Shown here: positions 8,696 to 16,965 of the stretch, piece by piece
How the letters are laid out: each line of letters starts with the position of its first letter
Numbering within the stretch: position 1 is the first letter of the stretch
Virus record (IMG/VR): IMGVR_UViG_3300008121_000006
Span: 1 to 43,346 of that record
Origin: a virus
Length of the DNA stretch: 43,346 nt
Strand: one strand, 5' to 3'
Position numbers and translations under genes: made by a program
The notes under the pieces: generated by a model
What the model was told of the DNA's origin: nothing
The model's database searches: none
Seen by the model: the letters and a program-made list of their open reading frames with translations, nothing else

Positions 8696-9178
8696 TCACG
8701 CGCGCTCCAGCCTCAACGAACCACCGACACCACCGCGCGTGAGCGGGCGGAGCAGGCGATCCACGTGAACGAATCGCTTCTGTCCCGAGAACCGCGATGC
8801 TCCGTACGTCACGCTCAGCGGGCCGACCGTTTCCTGCGTGACCGGACGGTCCTCGTTCGCCACAACCAGCTCTTCGCCGAGTGCAATGACCGCGAGTTCG
8901 CAGCACGCGTCGCGCAGACGCTTCACCGGCCACTCCTCATAGCCGGAATCGCGCGGGAACTCCAGAGCCTGCAAGTCCCCGCGCACGCGCGCACCGCGAA
9001 ACGAGTACGCCGTGTCGATGTACTGCGTCGCCTTGCGAAGAGCGATCTCCTTCGCAGCGGTGGTCGCAGCCGCCCACGAGGTGCGTCCCATGTTCGCGAG
9101 GTACACGTCGGCATCCGCGATCGAGATGTACGACTCGGCGTTCGCGAGACCCGTATTGTCTTCGACGATGAGAGACAT
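8696..9178 (-). CDS. Head-tail adaptor (DnaT-like ssDNA-binding domain family)
   Basis: A 160-residue protein that begins MSLIVEDNTGLANAESYISIADADVYL and continues with helices ending in a CCELAVIAL segment. This pattern (an N-terminal strand, Ala-Asp-rich helices, then Gly-rich VGPLSVTYG) is typical of the phage family labelled putative DnaT-like ssDNA-binding protein, which is found at the head-tail connector position after the coat gene. The position agrees with an adaptor (gp6/gp15-like). The DnaT label is a family name; a structural adaptor role is more likely here than DNA replication. Confidence 0.72.
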   Translation of the reverse strand: MSLIVEDNTGLANAESYISIADADVYLANMGRTSWAAATTAAKEIALRKATQYIDTAYSFRGARVRGDLQALEFPRDSGYEEWPVKRLRDACCELAVIALGEELVVANEDRPVTQETVGPLSVTYGASRFSGQKRFVHVDRLLRPLTRGGVGGSLRLERA

Positions 9179-9192
9179 GGGACGCTCCTAGT

Positions 9193-9540
9193 TCAGGCGA
9201 CGCGGGTCCAGCCGCAGGCTTCCCAGTTCGCGACCTCGTCCGGGAGCGCTTCGATCACCTCGTTGTCGCCGGCGTACGCTGGGTTCTTGCGCCGCATCGG
9301 CACCGTCGCTTCGCTATCGAGACGCTTGGCACGCTCCTCGTTCGCGGCGGCAGCGGCGGCAGCGGCTTCGGCTTCCTCGGCTTCGATTCGCTCGCGCTCG
9401 GCGAGTTCCTCGGCGGCCTTCGCATCGGCGGCAGCCTGTTCGGCGTTCGCACGCGCGGCCTCGGCCTGCTCGCGCTCGGCACGAGCCTTGTCGGCAGCGG
9501 CAGCGGCTTCGCTCGCCGCCTTCGTGGTCTTCTTGGTCAT
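9193..9540 (-). CDS. Ala/Glu-rich coiled-coil protein
   Basis: A 115-residue protein. Residues 5-75 are almost entirely Ala, Glu, Lys and Arg with heptad-like spacing (long helix or coiled coil). The C-terminal 35 residues are different, with the pattern NPAYAGDNEVIEALPDE and a WEACGWTRV end. It lies directly after the coat gene, separated from it by a strong hairpin. Small proteins with this tail motif occur between coat and adaptor genes in related phages. Decoration, coat stabilisation or assembly functions are possible, but none can be assigned from sequence. Confidence 0.7.
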   Translation of the reverse strand: MTKKTTKAASEAAAAADKARAEREQAEAARANAEQAAADAKAAEELAERERIEAEEAEAAAAAAAANEERAKRLDSEATVPMRRKNPAYAGDNEVIEALPDEVANWEACGWTRVA

Positions 9541-9571
9541 GATCGTTCTCCTAGGTGAACGGTGAGTGAAT

Positions 9572-9601
9572 CGGGCTCGGCCGCGCTAGCAGCCGAGCCC
9601 G
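9572..9601 (-). terminator. 10-bp hairpin downstream of the coat gene
   Basis: CGGGCTCGGC at 9572-9581 pairs perfectly with GCCGAGCCCG at 9592-9601 across a 10-nt loop. No U tract follows on the minus strand. It lies just after the coat protein stop, so it may protect the 3' end of coat mRNA or reduce read-through into the connector genes, raising coat dosage. Confidence 0.6.
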
Positions 9602-9625
9602 TAGAACAGCGACCAGGATCAGGGC

Positions 9626-10774
9626 TCAGCCGAGCAGGATCGCGGAGTGCTCCGACTTCACGTTCTGCACGCCCCACGCGATGCCGATCTCGTAGCGGAC
9701 ACGCCGGTACTGCGCGTAGACCGCGACTTCGAAGGCGAGGCCGGAGCGCGGGTCCTGCACGACCATGCGGTCGTCGGCCGCGTCGCCTTCTTCCGGCAGC
9801 GCCGGAGCGCGGGTGAGCAGCACGAGCGCCGAGCGATGGAACGCCACGTTCGACGTCGCGGTGTTCCCGACGGTGACGGCGGTCGCCGAGGTCGGGATCG
9901 CCTGACGCAGACCCGGTGCGGCGAGCACGATGGTACCCGGCGCGGCGATGCCGGTCTCGACGACGTACTTGTTCGTGTCGCCCGCGAACGTGACGGTGTC
10001 GCCGGCGAGGATCGTACCGGTGCCGGTGATCAGCGTGATGCTGCGAGTGCCGACCGCATATCCCGCCGTGTTCGTCGTGTACGATGCGCCGGTACCCTTC
10101 GTCACGGCGCGGATCTGGCCGGACTCGCGGATGTCGAACCCGTGGAGCTGACCGAGGATGCCCTGACGCAGCAGACCCTGATCGCCGGCTTCGTTGACGC
10201 GGTACAGGCTCGGCAGCGAGCGGAGGTTCGCACCGGCGCTCGTGTCGACGACGAGCTGGAGATCACCGTCCGGACAGCCGTTGTCCTTCAGGATCTTCAG
10301 GATCTGCGCCGAATCGCCGATGTTCGGCGTCGAACCGAACGGAGTCGTGCCGGCGGTGCCGTACGCACGCGACGCGAGCTTGAAGAGGCCGGCGAGGTCG
10401 GCCTCGATCTCGTTCACCAGCGTCCGCATCGCCTGCGCCATCTGCTGCTGACGGAGCGTGAGGTAGCCGGGACCGTTGTTGTTCAGGCCGAGCTGTTCCT
10501 CGCCCGTCCAGCGGAACGGGACGGCGCGCGACTTGGTGATCTGCAGCGTCTTGTTCGTGAACGTCTGGTCGCCGGTGTCCGGCGGGTTCGTGCTCGGCGT
10601 GATGTCCTCGGCGGGCGCGGCGGGCGCGACCGGCGAACGGACGACCTGGCCGACGGCCGCGCGCGAGGCCTGCGCATCGAGCGTGACCGCCGGAATGAAG
10701 CCGACGAGTTCGCGACTGACGACGTCGAGCGCGCGATACAGGTCGGGGATGAGATTGGTGAGCGTGTTCGGCAT
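9626..10774 (-). CDS. Major capsid protein (P22 coat-like)
   Basis: A 382-residue protein. The N-terminus (TNLIPDLYRALDVVSREL followed by VGFIPAVTLDAQ) and the segment SRAVPFRWTGEEQLGLN are characteristic of the P22 gp5 coat family. The middle carries a Gly/Thr-rich beta insertion (about 215-300), comparable to the inserted domain of that family, and the C-terminus returns to the core fold with YEIGIAWGVQNV. It builds the procapsid shell with the scaffold encoded just upstream. The neighbours (scaffold before, connectors after) fit the standard order. A start at ATG 10774 gives the expected N-terminus. Confidence 0.93.
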   Translation of the reverse strand: MPNTLTNLIPDLYRALDVVSRELVGFIPAVTLDAQASRAAVGQVVRSPVAPAAPAEDITPSTNPPDTGDQTFTNKTLQITKSRAVPFRWTGEEQLGLNNNGPGYLTLRQQQMAQAMRTLVNEIEADLAGLFKLASRAYGTAGTTPFGSTPNIGDSAQILKILKDNGCPDGDLQLVVDTSAGANLRSLPSLYRVNEAGDQGLLRQGILGQLHGFDIRESGQIRAVTKGTGASYTTNTAGYAVGTRSITLITGTGTILAGDTVTFAGDTNKYVVETGIAAPGTIVLAAPGLRQAIPTSATAVTVGNTATSNVAFHRSALVLLTRAPALPEEGDAADDRMVVQDPRSGLAFEVAVYAQYRRVRYEIGIAWGVQNVKSEHSAILLG

Positions 10775-10803
10775 TTCAGCATCTCCTCAGTGGAGGTTGT
10801 GGG

Positions 10804-11559
10804 TCAGTCCTTGATGACGCCGCCGTTCTTCGTGAAGTCCATTCGCTCGGCAGCGTTCATCGTTTCGAAACGAGCGCGGTTGACGGTCTTGGGACCGCCA
10901 CCACCGGAGCCGCCACCAGACGGAGCACCGGAACCACCTTTCTGATCCGCCTTCAGGATCGCCTCCTTCCTCGGGTATCCGTCCACGATGATGCTGAGCG
11001 CCTCGTCGAAGTCGGCATCGTCGCCCGGCTTGACGCGGCTGCGCACGCGCTCGCCACGCTCGTCGAACGCCACGAGCTTGTCGCCGTCCATCTTGAACCG
11101 TGCGCCGAAGACGGACTGCACGATGTCAGGAGGGATGGCCATCTTCTCGGTGACGAACTTCGAGCCCGCGAACGTGTTCGTGAGCTTCTCGTTGAAGATC
11201 TTGGCGTTCAGCTCGGTGAGCTGCGCCTCGCGTTCCGCGAGCTTCTTCTCGTACTCGCCGCGAATGGACTCCTTGATCTTGTCCACCTCGCCGGCGTCGA
11301 CGAGCTTCTTGTCGTCCAGGTTCTTGACCGTGGTCAGCGCCTTCCGCGCCGCCTCGACGTCGAGGTCGCCGAACTTCTCGAGCTTCGCGAGTGCCTCTTC
11401 CTTCGCAACGCGGTGATCCCGCGACTCGGCGTTGAGTCGCTTGATGGACGCCATGGCGTTCGCCGCGTCGAAGGGAACTTCCTTCCCGTCGTCGTGGATG
11501 TACACCGGCATCCCGTCCTGCAGGACCGCGTTCCCGTTGGAATCGATCTTCAGTTTCAT
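10804..11559 (-). CDS. Scaffolding protein (DUF6651-like)
   Basis: A 251-residue protein starting MKLKIDSNGNAVLQDGMPVY at ATG 11559, with an AGGAG SD 7 nt upstream. An in-frame ATG at 11652 would translate through the hairpin leader and has no SD. The middle is charged and helical (about 50-130), followed by AIPPDIVQSVFGARFKMDGD, a Gly/Ser-rich linker near 205-222, and a basic C-terminal helix-turn-helix-like end (NRARFETMNAAERMDF). This architecture (DGMPVY N-terminus, coiled coil, C-terminal coat-binding segment) is typical of phage scaffolds encoded immediately before a coat gene. Scaffolds assemble the procapsid and leave before packaging. Confidence 0.85.
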   Translation of the reverse strand: MKLKIDSNGNAVLQDGMPVYIHDDGKEVPFDAANAMASIKRLNAESRDHRVAKEEALAKLEKFGDLDVEAARKALTTVKNLDDKKLVDAGEVDKIKESIRGEYEKKLAEREAQLTELNAKIFNEKLTNTFAGSKFVTEKMAIPPDIVQSVFGARFKMDGDKLVAFDERGERVRSRVKPGDDADFDEALSIIVDGYPRKEAILKADQKGGSGAPSGGGSGGGGPKTVNRARFETMNAAERMDFTKNGGVIKD

Positions 11560-11794
11560 CGTAGAGCTCCTGAGCTTCCGCTCGTTGGGATTTGGGCTTC
11601 GCGCCCGAGGAAGCAGGACGACCATCCGGTCTTGAACTGCGGAACCGGCCATCCGGCCATGAAGCGACGGTCATCCGACCGAGAGAATTGGGACCATCCG
11701 GTCCTGAGAACACGGAGAAGACGCGCGTTCTGCGCGCGCAGCATAGCAGAGGCCGAAGTACTCGTGGCCACTGAGCACGCGCGCCCGTGCGGCC
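11560..11794 (-). promoter_or_regulatory. Leader region before scaffold and coat genes
   Basis: A 235-nt gap in an otherwise packed operon. It contains four short hairpins with identical GGAU loops (listed separately), a GC-rich inverted repeat (CGCGCG stems near 11724-11740), and a possible extended -10 box TGCTATGCT on the minus strand at about 11740-11748. A start there would put all four hairpins in the 5' untranslated leader of the scaffold/coat transcript. The promoter is weak on sequence; no good -35 is seen. Confidence 0.4.
11620..11703 (-). repeat. Four hairpins with GGAU loops and covarying stems
   Basis: Units at 11692-11703, 11669-11680, 11647-11658 and 11620-11631. On the minus strand they read GACC-GGAT-GGTC, GGTC-GGAT-GACC, GGCC-GGAT-GGCC and GACC-GGAT-GGTC; two extend to 5-bp stems. 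The loop is invariant while the stems change with compensation (GACC/GGTC, GGTC/GACC, GGCC/GGCC), the signature of selection on RNA structure. Spacings are 22-27 nt. They lie 61-144 nt upstream of the scaffold ATG. Confidence 0.8.
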
Positions 11795-12001
11795 TCACTT
11801 GCGGCGCTCATACGTCACTCCGTTGTCGCCAGGAAACGGTTCGCGGTGGTCGTTCGCGCCGCTGCGAATCTCGCTGGGAATGCCAGCGGGGAACGCGCGG
11901 CAGCGCGCAGGGTCCGCGAAGCGATGCGCGCACGTGACGCAGGGAGTGCGCGCGACGAGCGTGTCTTCGTCGGTGAAGCGACTGGGAATCTTCTTATCCA
12001 C
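11795..12001 (-). CDS. Small Cys/His protein after the MuF gene
   Basis: A 68-residue protein starting at GTG 12001, with a GGAG SD 10 nt upstream inside the end of the MuF gene. It carries CVTCAHR, then a further Cys and the motif AFPAGIPSEI, then HREPFPGDNGVTYE. This arrangement (CxxCxHR, RCxAFPxGIPxxI, HxxPxPGDxG) recurs in small phage and bacterial proteins of unknown function and could bind zinc. An alternative ATG at 12043 would extend it by 14 residues inside MuF with no SD. The function is unknown; its place next to portal and MuF suggests a head-assembly accessory. Confidence 0.75.
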   Translation of the reverse strand: MDKKIPSRFTDEDTLVARTPCVTCAHRFADPARCRAFPAGIPSEIRSGANDHREPFPGDNGVTYERRK

Positions 12002-13766
12002 CGGGGATGTGCTCCAGAATGATGAATCGGCGGTAGCGGCCATCGACGAGCTGTCGCGGTCCTTCGGCGATGAAGCGGAACGCGCTGCGGTGGTCGAGGA
12101 TCAGCTCGCGCTCACCGACCGAGCCCGAGATCGCACGCGTTCCGGGAGGCATACGCACCTCCATGAACGTGTCGATTCGCCGATCGTCGGAGTTTCGCAT
12201 GATGAAGTAACTCGCGGTGTACGGCTCCGCAGAGACGCTCGTCAGGCCAGCAGCCTCGAACGTGTCGCCGACGCGAATGGACTCCAGCATACGACCGAGC
12301 TCGCTGTCAGGACGATACGACACGCCACGGAACCCGCGCATCGCTTCCTCAGACGGCGGAGCGTTCGCGATCTGTTCGCGAAGGAGCTCGGCCTGCGTAC
12401 GCGCCTCGTCGCTGCCGCGCCCGGTGCGCAGGTACTCGTTCAGCTCGCGTGCGCCAGCGTCCTTCACATAATGGTCGTGAGCAGCAGACAGCTCGTCCTC
12501 CCACCGCATCGCCTCGACGTGGCGTTCCTCGATGTAGTCCAGCGCGTGACCGATGTCTACGATCGGCGCACCGGTCTCTTCGTCGGTACCGGCCTCGGTA
12601 CTGTACGGTTCGTCCCATGCTGGCGGGTAGTCGTGCAGCGTCTCGATCGGCGAGGGCGCAGCGGGCTCTTCCGCCAACATCTCTTCGATAGCGCTCTGCT
12701 CCTCCGTCGTCGGAGTGGCGTCGGGCTCCGTCTGCTGCTCCTCGACGTCACCGACCTGCGCAGCCTCGCTCTCCTCGGCCTCGGTCGGGTAGCCGAGCAC
12801 CTCTTCGCGCAGTTCGCTGAGCGTGACGACCTGACCGTTCTGGTTGATGAGGTCGGCCGTCGTGATGACTTCGCTGCGCCAGAGCTCGGCGCGGCCTTCG
12901 CCGAGGATGTCGTTCTGCTGCTCGGGAGTCAGCGTCTCGAGCCAGTCGTCGAACTTGTCGATGTCCTTGCCGCCGTCTTCGGGCGGTCCGTCTTTGAACT
13001 TCTGCGGCAGCAGGATGCAGCGACACCACGGGTGGAGCGCCGGCGACGCGTAGGGAATGTCATGTCCGATCGGCTCACCATCCATGTCCCAGAGTTTGCC
13101 GGCGCGCTCAGCGCACTCGATGCAGACCTTGGGATCCAGGATGGCGTGCCATTTCAGCGCATTGACTCCGTTCGCTGCCATGGTGGCGCGCCTGCCCGCA
13201 TCCGCAGCGGAGTGGACAGTCGCGTCGCCGACGCCCCGAACCTTTCGGATGGCGTCATCTATGACACCGTTCCGCAAGTCTTTGCCAGTGCCGAGTACGC
13301 GCTCGACGACTTCCTTGCCCGACTGCCCGGCCTCGGCAGCGAGACGAATCTCTGCGGTCATGCGATCCATGAGCCGCTGCGCCTGTACCGCGAACGTTTC
13401 GTCGAGCGTCCTACCCATCAGCGTGAAGTTCGATGCGGTGCGCGCGACGAGTGCTTCGCCGGCCACCGTGGGGAACGCGCTCGCGCGTGCGGCGAACTTC
13501 GCCTCGATCGGCATGAGCTGTCGCACTGCGCCGACCTTGCGCGCCGCGATGCCTGCGTACGCGCTGGTCACGATGGTGTCGATCTGCTTCAGCAGCGCGT
13601 TCAGCTCCTTCTTCGAGTACCCGCCGAAGTCGGCCGTCCCCATGGCGCTCTTGATCTTGCGCGCCATGGTGCGCAGGTCTACGGTCGAAGACGCGTTGAG
13701 CCCGTTCGCCACGCGAATGAGGCGCAGCGCGTGCTCGACGTACTTCTGCGTGACGGTCTTGGCCAC
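11994..13766 (-). CDS. MuF head morphogenesis protein fused to ADP-ribosyltransferase
   Basis: A 590-residue protein from GTG 13766. Residues 1-255 resemble the MuF/SPP1 gp7 minor head family: a helical N-terminus, then a metal-ligand-like cluster with C215xxC218 and HPWC (H245, C248, C250). Residues 320-400 are an acidic, low-complexity linker. Residues 400-590 look like an R-S-E class mono-ADP-ribosyltransferase: Arg480 in GFRG, the LTSVS motif near 508-512, and an E552-R-E554 (ExE) motif before the end. MuF proteins sit at the portal and some are injected with DNA. A C-terminal toxin or effector domain would enter the host first and could modify host proteins. The ART fold is inferred from three motifs in the right order. 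Confidence 0.85.
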   Translation of the reverse strand: MAKTVTQKYVEHALRLIRVANGLNASSTVDLRTMARKIKSAMGTADFGGYSKKELNALLKQIDTIVTSAYAGIAARKVGAVRQLMPIEAKFAARASAFPTVAGEALVARTASNFTLMGRTLDETFAVQAQRLMDRMTAEIRLAAEAGQSGKEVVERVLGTGKDLRNGVIDDAIRKVRGVGDATVHSAADAGRRATMAANGVNALKWHAILDPKVCIECAERAGKLWDMDGEPIGHDIPYASPALHPWCRCILLPQKFKDGPPEDGGKDIDKFDDWLETLTPEQQNDILGEGRAELWRSEVITTADLINQNGQVVTLSELREEVLGYPTEAEESEAAQVGDVEEQQTEPDATPTTEEQSAIEEMLAEEPAAPSPIETLHDYPPAWDEPYSTEAGTDEETGAPIVDIGHALDYIEERHVEAMRWEDELSAAHDHYVKDAGARELNEYLRTGRGSDEARTQAELLREQIANAPPSEEAMRGFRGVSYRPDSELGRMLESIRVGDTFEAAGLTSVSAEPYTASYFIMRNSDDRRIDTFMEVRMPPGTRAISGSVGERELILDHRSAFRFIAEGPRQLVDGRYRRFIILEHIPGG

Positions 13767-13774
13767 GGCTCACC

Positions 13775-15244
13775 TCACTGCTGCGGCGGAACGACAGGCT
13801 TCGCGCCCGGTGCCGGAGTCTTCGGCTTGCCAGTGAGCGGATCGATGTCGTCGACGACCGGCTTCGCGCCGGGTTGCGGTGCGACGGGCTCGTCGTTCGC
13901 GACACGCTCCTGCTCGTCCTCCCACTCCAGCTCCTCGCTGAGGATGCCTCGGCGCTGCGCCTCGCCGAACGTGCTCTGGGACGATACGATGCCGCGATTG
14001 TTCAGGTCCATGACGATCTTCATCGACTCCAGCGGCGCAGCGTCCGGCTCGAGATTCGCGACGAGCTCGACGGTGCCGCCGGAGGTCTCGTTGCGGTACT
14101 TCGCCACCGTGTCCAGCAGCGAGCCGATCGTGGTCTCGAGGTCGTTGACGAACGCGCCGAGCGGCGAGTTCTCACGCGCGGCCTCCTCGCTGCTCTGCGT
14201 GGCGGTCTTCGTGCCAGCCGGGTTGACGAGGAGCTTGGCACCGGCCTCGCGCATCTCGTCCTTCAGGCTCTCGAGCGAATCGCGTCCGGACTTGATCGCC
14301 GCGCCAGTGTGTTCCACGAACTGGAGCTTGCCGTCATGCGGGAGCTTGATCGCGCTCTTCGCACCGATGGTGATCTGCGCATCGTCATCCATTCCCATGG
14401 CCACCAGGATGGGGACGCTCGCGATCTCGAGCAGCGAGTCGTTCGACGACTGCTGGCACCAGTGCTTCACGTTGAGGTATGCGAGCTCGCGCAGCAGCGG
14501 CTCGGCGGTCATGAACCCGGTTCGCTTCGCATAGAGCGTGACCAGCGCGATCTCGCCGAGCTCGTTGGGAATGCGCTCGGCCTCCTGCCACCGGAACTTC
14601 CCTTGCGCGTCCTTGATCTTCTCGTACGTGGCGATGTCGGCGCGCGTGTAGACGCGAATCTGCTCGACGTCTGTGACACCGAACTCGCCGTCCTCGACTC
14701 GCTTCGTGAAGCGAACGCGGAGCTGAGTGAGTACGCCGCGCTCCTCGCGCCAGCCGACGATTCGCTTCGCGCTCACGTGGACGAGGTACGGGCGGAGCTT
14801 CGCCTTTCGCTGCTCCTCCAGCGTACGCACGTCGCCGCGCGGCGGAGCCTCGACGAGCGCGTGCGAGAGCCCGTACGCCATGGCGTCGCGCGCCCATGTC
14901 TTGCAGAAGTCATTGAGCGATCTCTTCTGCATGTCCACGTCGTCGAGCACTTCCTCGACGATCCACGATGGCACGTCCTCCTTCGGCTTGATCGGCTCGA
15001 AGAACGCGCGGCCGATGAGCGCCTTCAGCGTCTCCTCGAACGCGGGGAACAGAGTGGACGTGGACAGCCGCGCCTCGTAGTCCTTGGGGTCTTCGAGCGT
15101 GCGTCGCGGCAGGAACAACTCACCAGCGGCGCGCATGGCCGGCGTGCCGCCGAGCAGTGCGTCGATGATCGGCCATTCTTTGGCCATCGCGTCGACTTCG
15201 GCGATGGGCGTCTCGATCGGGTGGCGTGATTGCGCAGTGCTCAT
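13775..15244 (-). CDS. Portal protein (DUF4055-like)
   Basis: A 489-residue protein starting at ATG 15244, overlapping the upstream stop by ATGA; an in-frame ATG at 15292 lies inside the upstream gene. Portals form the dodecameric ring at one vertex that passes DNA and binds terminase. The N-terminal region (IDALLGGTPAMRAAGELFLPR), the YLVHVSAKRIVGWR segment, the EIALVTLYAKRTGF stretch and the QQSSNDSLLEIASVPIL helix match the DUF4055 portal family. The C-terminal 40 residues are Pro-rich and probably disordered. It lies between the large terminase and the MuF gene, as expected. Confidence 0.9.
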   Translation of the reverse strand: MSTAQSRHPIETPIAEVDAMAKEWPIIDALLGGTPAMRAAGELFLPRRTLEDPKDYEARLSTSTLFPAFEETLKALIGRAFFEPIKPKEDVPSWIVEEVLDDVDMQKRSLNDFCKTWARDAMAYGLSHALVEAPPRGDVRTLEEQRKAKLRPYLVHVSAKRIVGWREERGVLTQLRVRFTKRVEDGEFGVTDVEQIRVYTRADIATYEKIKDAQGKFRWQEAERIPNELGEIALVTLYAKRTGFMTAEPLLRELAYLNVKHWCQQSSNDSLLEIASVPILVAMGMDDDAQITIGAKSAIKLPHDGKLQFVEHTGAAIKSGRDSLESLKDEMREAGAKLLVNPAGTKTATQSSEEAARENSPLGAFVNDLETTIGSLLDTVAKYRNETSGGTVELVANLEPDAAPLESMKIVMDLNNRGIVSSQSTFGEAQRRGILSEELEWEDEQERVANDEPVAPQPGAKPVVDDIDPLTGKPKTPAPGAKPVVPPQQ

Positions 15245-15465
15245 GACTTGTCTCCGTTGATGGCGTACTCGATGAGTTGATGGGCGAGCCACAACGCGTC
15301 CCTTCTCGCCATGGCGGATGACCTCACCAGCAGCGAGCCGTCGTCCAGTGTTCCAACGACGATGACCTCCTTCAGCTCCCCGTTGTCAGCGAACTGGAGA
15401 GCTGAGTGCAGAGCTTGCTCTGGCGAGAACGACGTACTCGCGGGCAGGTGCGCGACGTTGTTCAT
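15241..15465 (-). CDS. Small conserved phage protein
   Basis: A 74-residue protein. A helix with EQALHSALQ is followed by two strands (EVIVVGTLDDGSLLVRSS) and a C-terminal helix ARRDALWLAHQLIEYA. Short proteins with this beta-hairpin plus DALWLAxxL motif are common in phage genomes and have no known function. Here it overlaps the portal start by 4 nt and follows the large terminase by 3 nt, so it is co-translated with packaging genes. The sequence gives no catalytic clue. Confidence 0.75.
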   Translation of the reverse strand: MNNVAHLPASTSFSPEQALHSALQFADNGELKEVIVVGTLDDGSLLVRSSAMARRDALWLAHQLIEYAINGDKS

Positions 15466-15468
15466 GGC

Positions 15469-16965
15469 TCAACCTCTCAGGCTGGAAACGGACGTGGTTC
15501 GCTTGCGTGCGAGCACGCGGTAGCGCGTGTCGTCGTAGACGTGGTCCTCGGAATCGCTGTCGATGTCGTCGGGGTCGTCTTCGTCGCGTGGCAACGTGGG
15601 AAGGAGCGAAGTAGCGGCGCGACAATGGTCCATGAAGTAGAGACCAGGTCCTTCGCCGTCCTTCGCTGCTTCGAGCATGTCGCGCATCAACTGGAACCCT
15701 TGTTTCCGCGAACCGGGTCGCTTGTCACTGTCGTTCCACTTGACTCCCTCGCGCTCCATCTTCGTCTTGATGCTCGGGACGCTCGACTCCCTACGCTCGC
15801 CGATCTGGTTGTCGGCGGGGCCGGGATGCACGGTGCCGGTGATCCACTGGCCGGCGCGTAGTTCGGCCTCGCGCTTCTTGATGCCTCGCGCGATGCTCTT
15901 CGCGCTGAGCTTGAGGCCCGTGTTCGTGCCGATGTCGGCGCTGCCGTACCATTCATGGATGCGAATGAGCGTGCCGCGCGGTGGCGCGAACTTCTTACCG
16001 TTCGGCAGGATCGCTTCGGTGCCGTCGGCCTCCGCCCACCATCCCACGCTGAACGGGTGTGTGGATCCCCAGTCAAACGAGCGATCCACGCGCCACGACG
16101 ACGGGACCTTGAAGCGAGGCACGATGTGGACGGTATCGTCCCAGACGTCGTCGAACGCGCCACCGGCCACGATGTTCCAATCGCCCCAGAGCCACGCGCG
16201 ACGCTTGTTGTTCTCGGTGATGTTCTCGAGCTCGGCGATGTACTCGGGCGCGAGGTACCTGTTCTCCTTGTACGAGCCGAAGAGTCGAACCTGTGTCTTG
16301 GTCACCGACTCCCTGCGTTGCGTTCGCGGGTTGAATACGTTCGTGGTCTTGCGCACGACGCGGCCCGGCGGAGCAACGTCGATGAACCTACGCTTGATCC
16401 AATTGTGGCCGGGACCGTAAGGGTTAGTCGTCGCGAACACTTCGAGCGGAATATCCGGCAGCAGTGAGCCGTCTTCGCGCGGGTGGTCGCGCGGTATGAA
16501 CGACGTACGATTGCACGACATCATCAGGTCGAACAGTTCGCTCGTCGGGTACTTCGACAGTTCGTTCCAGCCGATGAACGGAAACTCGTGGCCGTGATAG
16601 ATCCAGTAATCCTGCTGTCGCTTGATGTGTCGGAAGACCAGCGTCTCACCTCCCGGCCATCGCCATTGGAACGAACCACTGCCACCGGTGAACCGAGCTC
16701 CGTCGCCCAGACCGCTGAACCAGCGAATCGACTTCGCGACGATGTCAGCGAGGTTCTTGTACTCGCGGTCGAAGATGACACCATTCCAGAACGCGCCGTA
16801 TCCCATGCCGACACGCGTGCGAAACCGCATGAGCTGAGCATCTGTCTTACCCGGTCCACGTGTACCTTCGTAGAGCACGACGTTCGCAGGACACGACAAC
16901 GCAAGCGTCTGTGAGCCGGGCAGCGGCTTCCAAACGGTGTGTTCCTCGGCGACGACGGTGTTCAT
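15469..16965 (-). CDS. terL: Terminase large subunit
   Basis: A 498-residue packaging motor with N-terminal ATPase and C-terminal nuclease. ATG 16965 overlaps the small-subunit stop (ATGA); a longer in-frame start at 17019 would intrude on terS. Walker A is TRGPGKT at residues 35-41, the acidic Walker B/catalytic segment is FIGWNE with Glu135, and a FATTNPYG coupling motif follows. The nuclease half begins with the acidic RSFDWGS motif and ends with an Asp-rich region (DEDDPDDIDSDSEDH). It binds the portal encoded just downstream. The small/large/portal order is canonical. Confidence 0.95.
   Translation of the reverse strand: MNTVVAEEHTVWKPLPGSQTLALSCPANVVLYEGTRGPGKTDAQLMRFRTRVGMGYGAFWNGVIFDREYKNLADIVAKSIRWFSGLGDGARFTGGSGSFQWRWPGGETLVFRHIKRQQDYWIYHGHEFPFIGWNELSKYPTSELFDLMMSCNRTSFIPRDHPREDGSLLPDIPLEVFATTNPYGPGHNWIKRRFIDVAPPGRVVRKTTNVFNPRTQRRESVTKTQVRLFGSYKENRYLAPEYIAELENITENNKRRAWLWGDWNIVAGGAFDDVWDDTVHIVPRFKVPSSWRVDRSFDWGSTHPFSVGWWAEADGTEAILPNGKKFAPPRGTLIRIHEWYGSADIGTNTGLKLSAKSIARGIKKREAELRAGQWITGTVHPGPADNQIGERRESSVPSIKTKMEREGVKWNDSDKRPGSRKQGFQLMRDMLEAAKDGEGPGLYFMDHCRAATSLLPTLPRDEDDPDDIDSDSEDHVYDDTRYRVLARKRTTSVSSLRG

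Noticed and set aside
11787-14534. A plus-strand open frame of 915 codons
   Set aside because: It is antisense to MuF and portal genes with clear family motifs on the minus strand; long antisense frames are common at this GC content.
13874-15229. A plus-strand open frame of 451 codons
   Set aside because: It is antisense to the portal gene; no SD or family motif.
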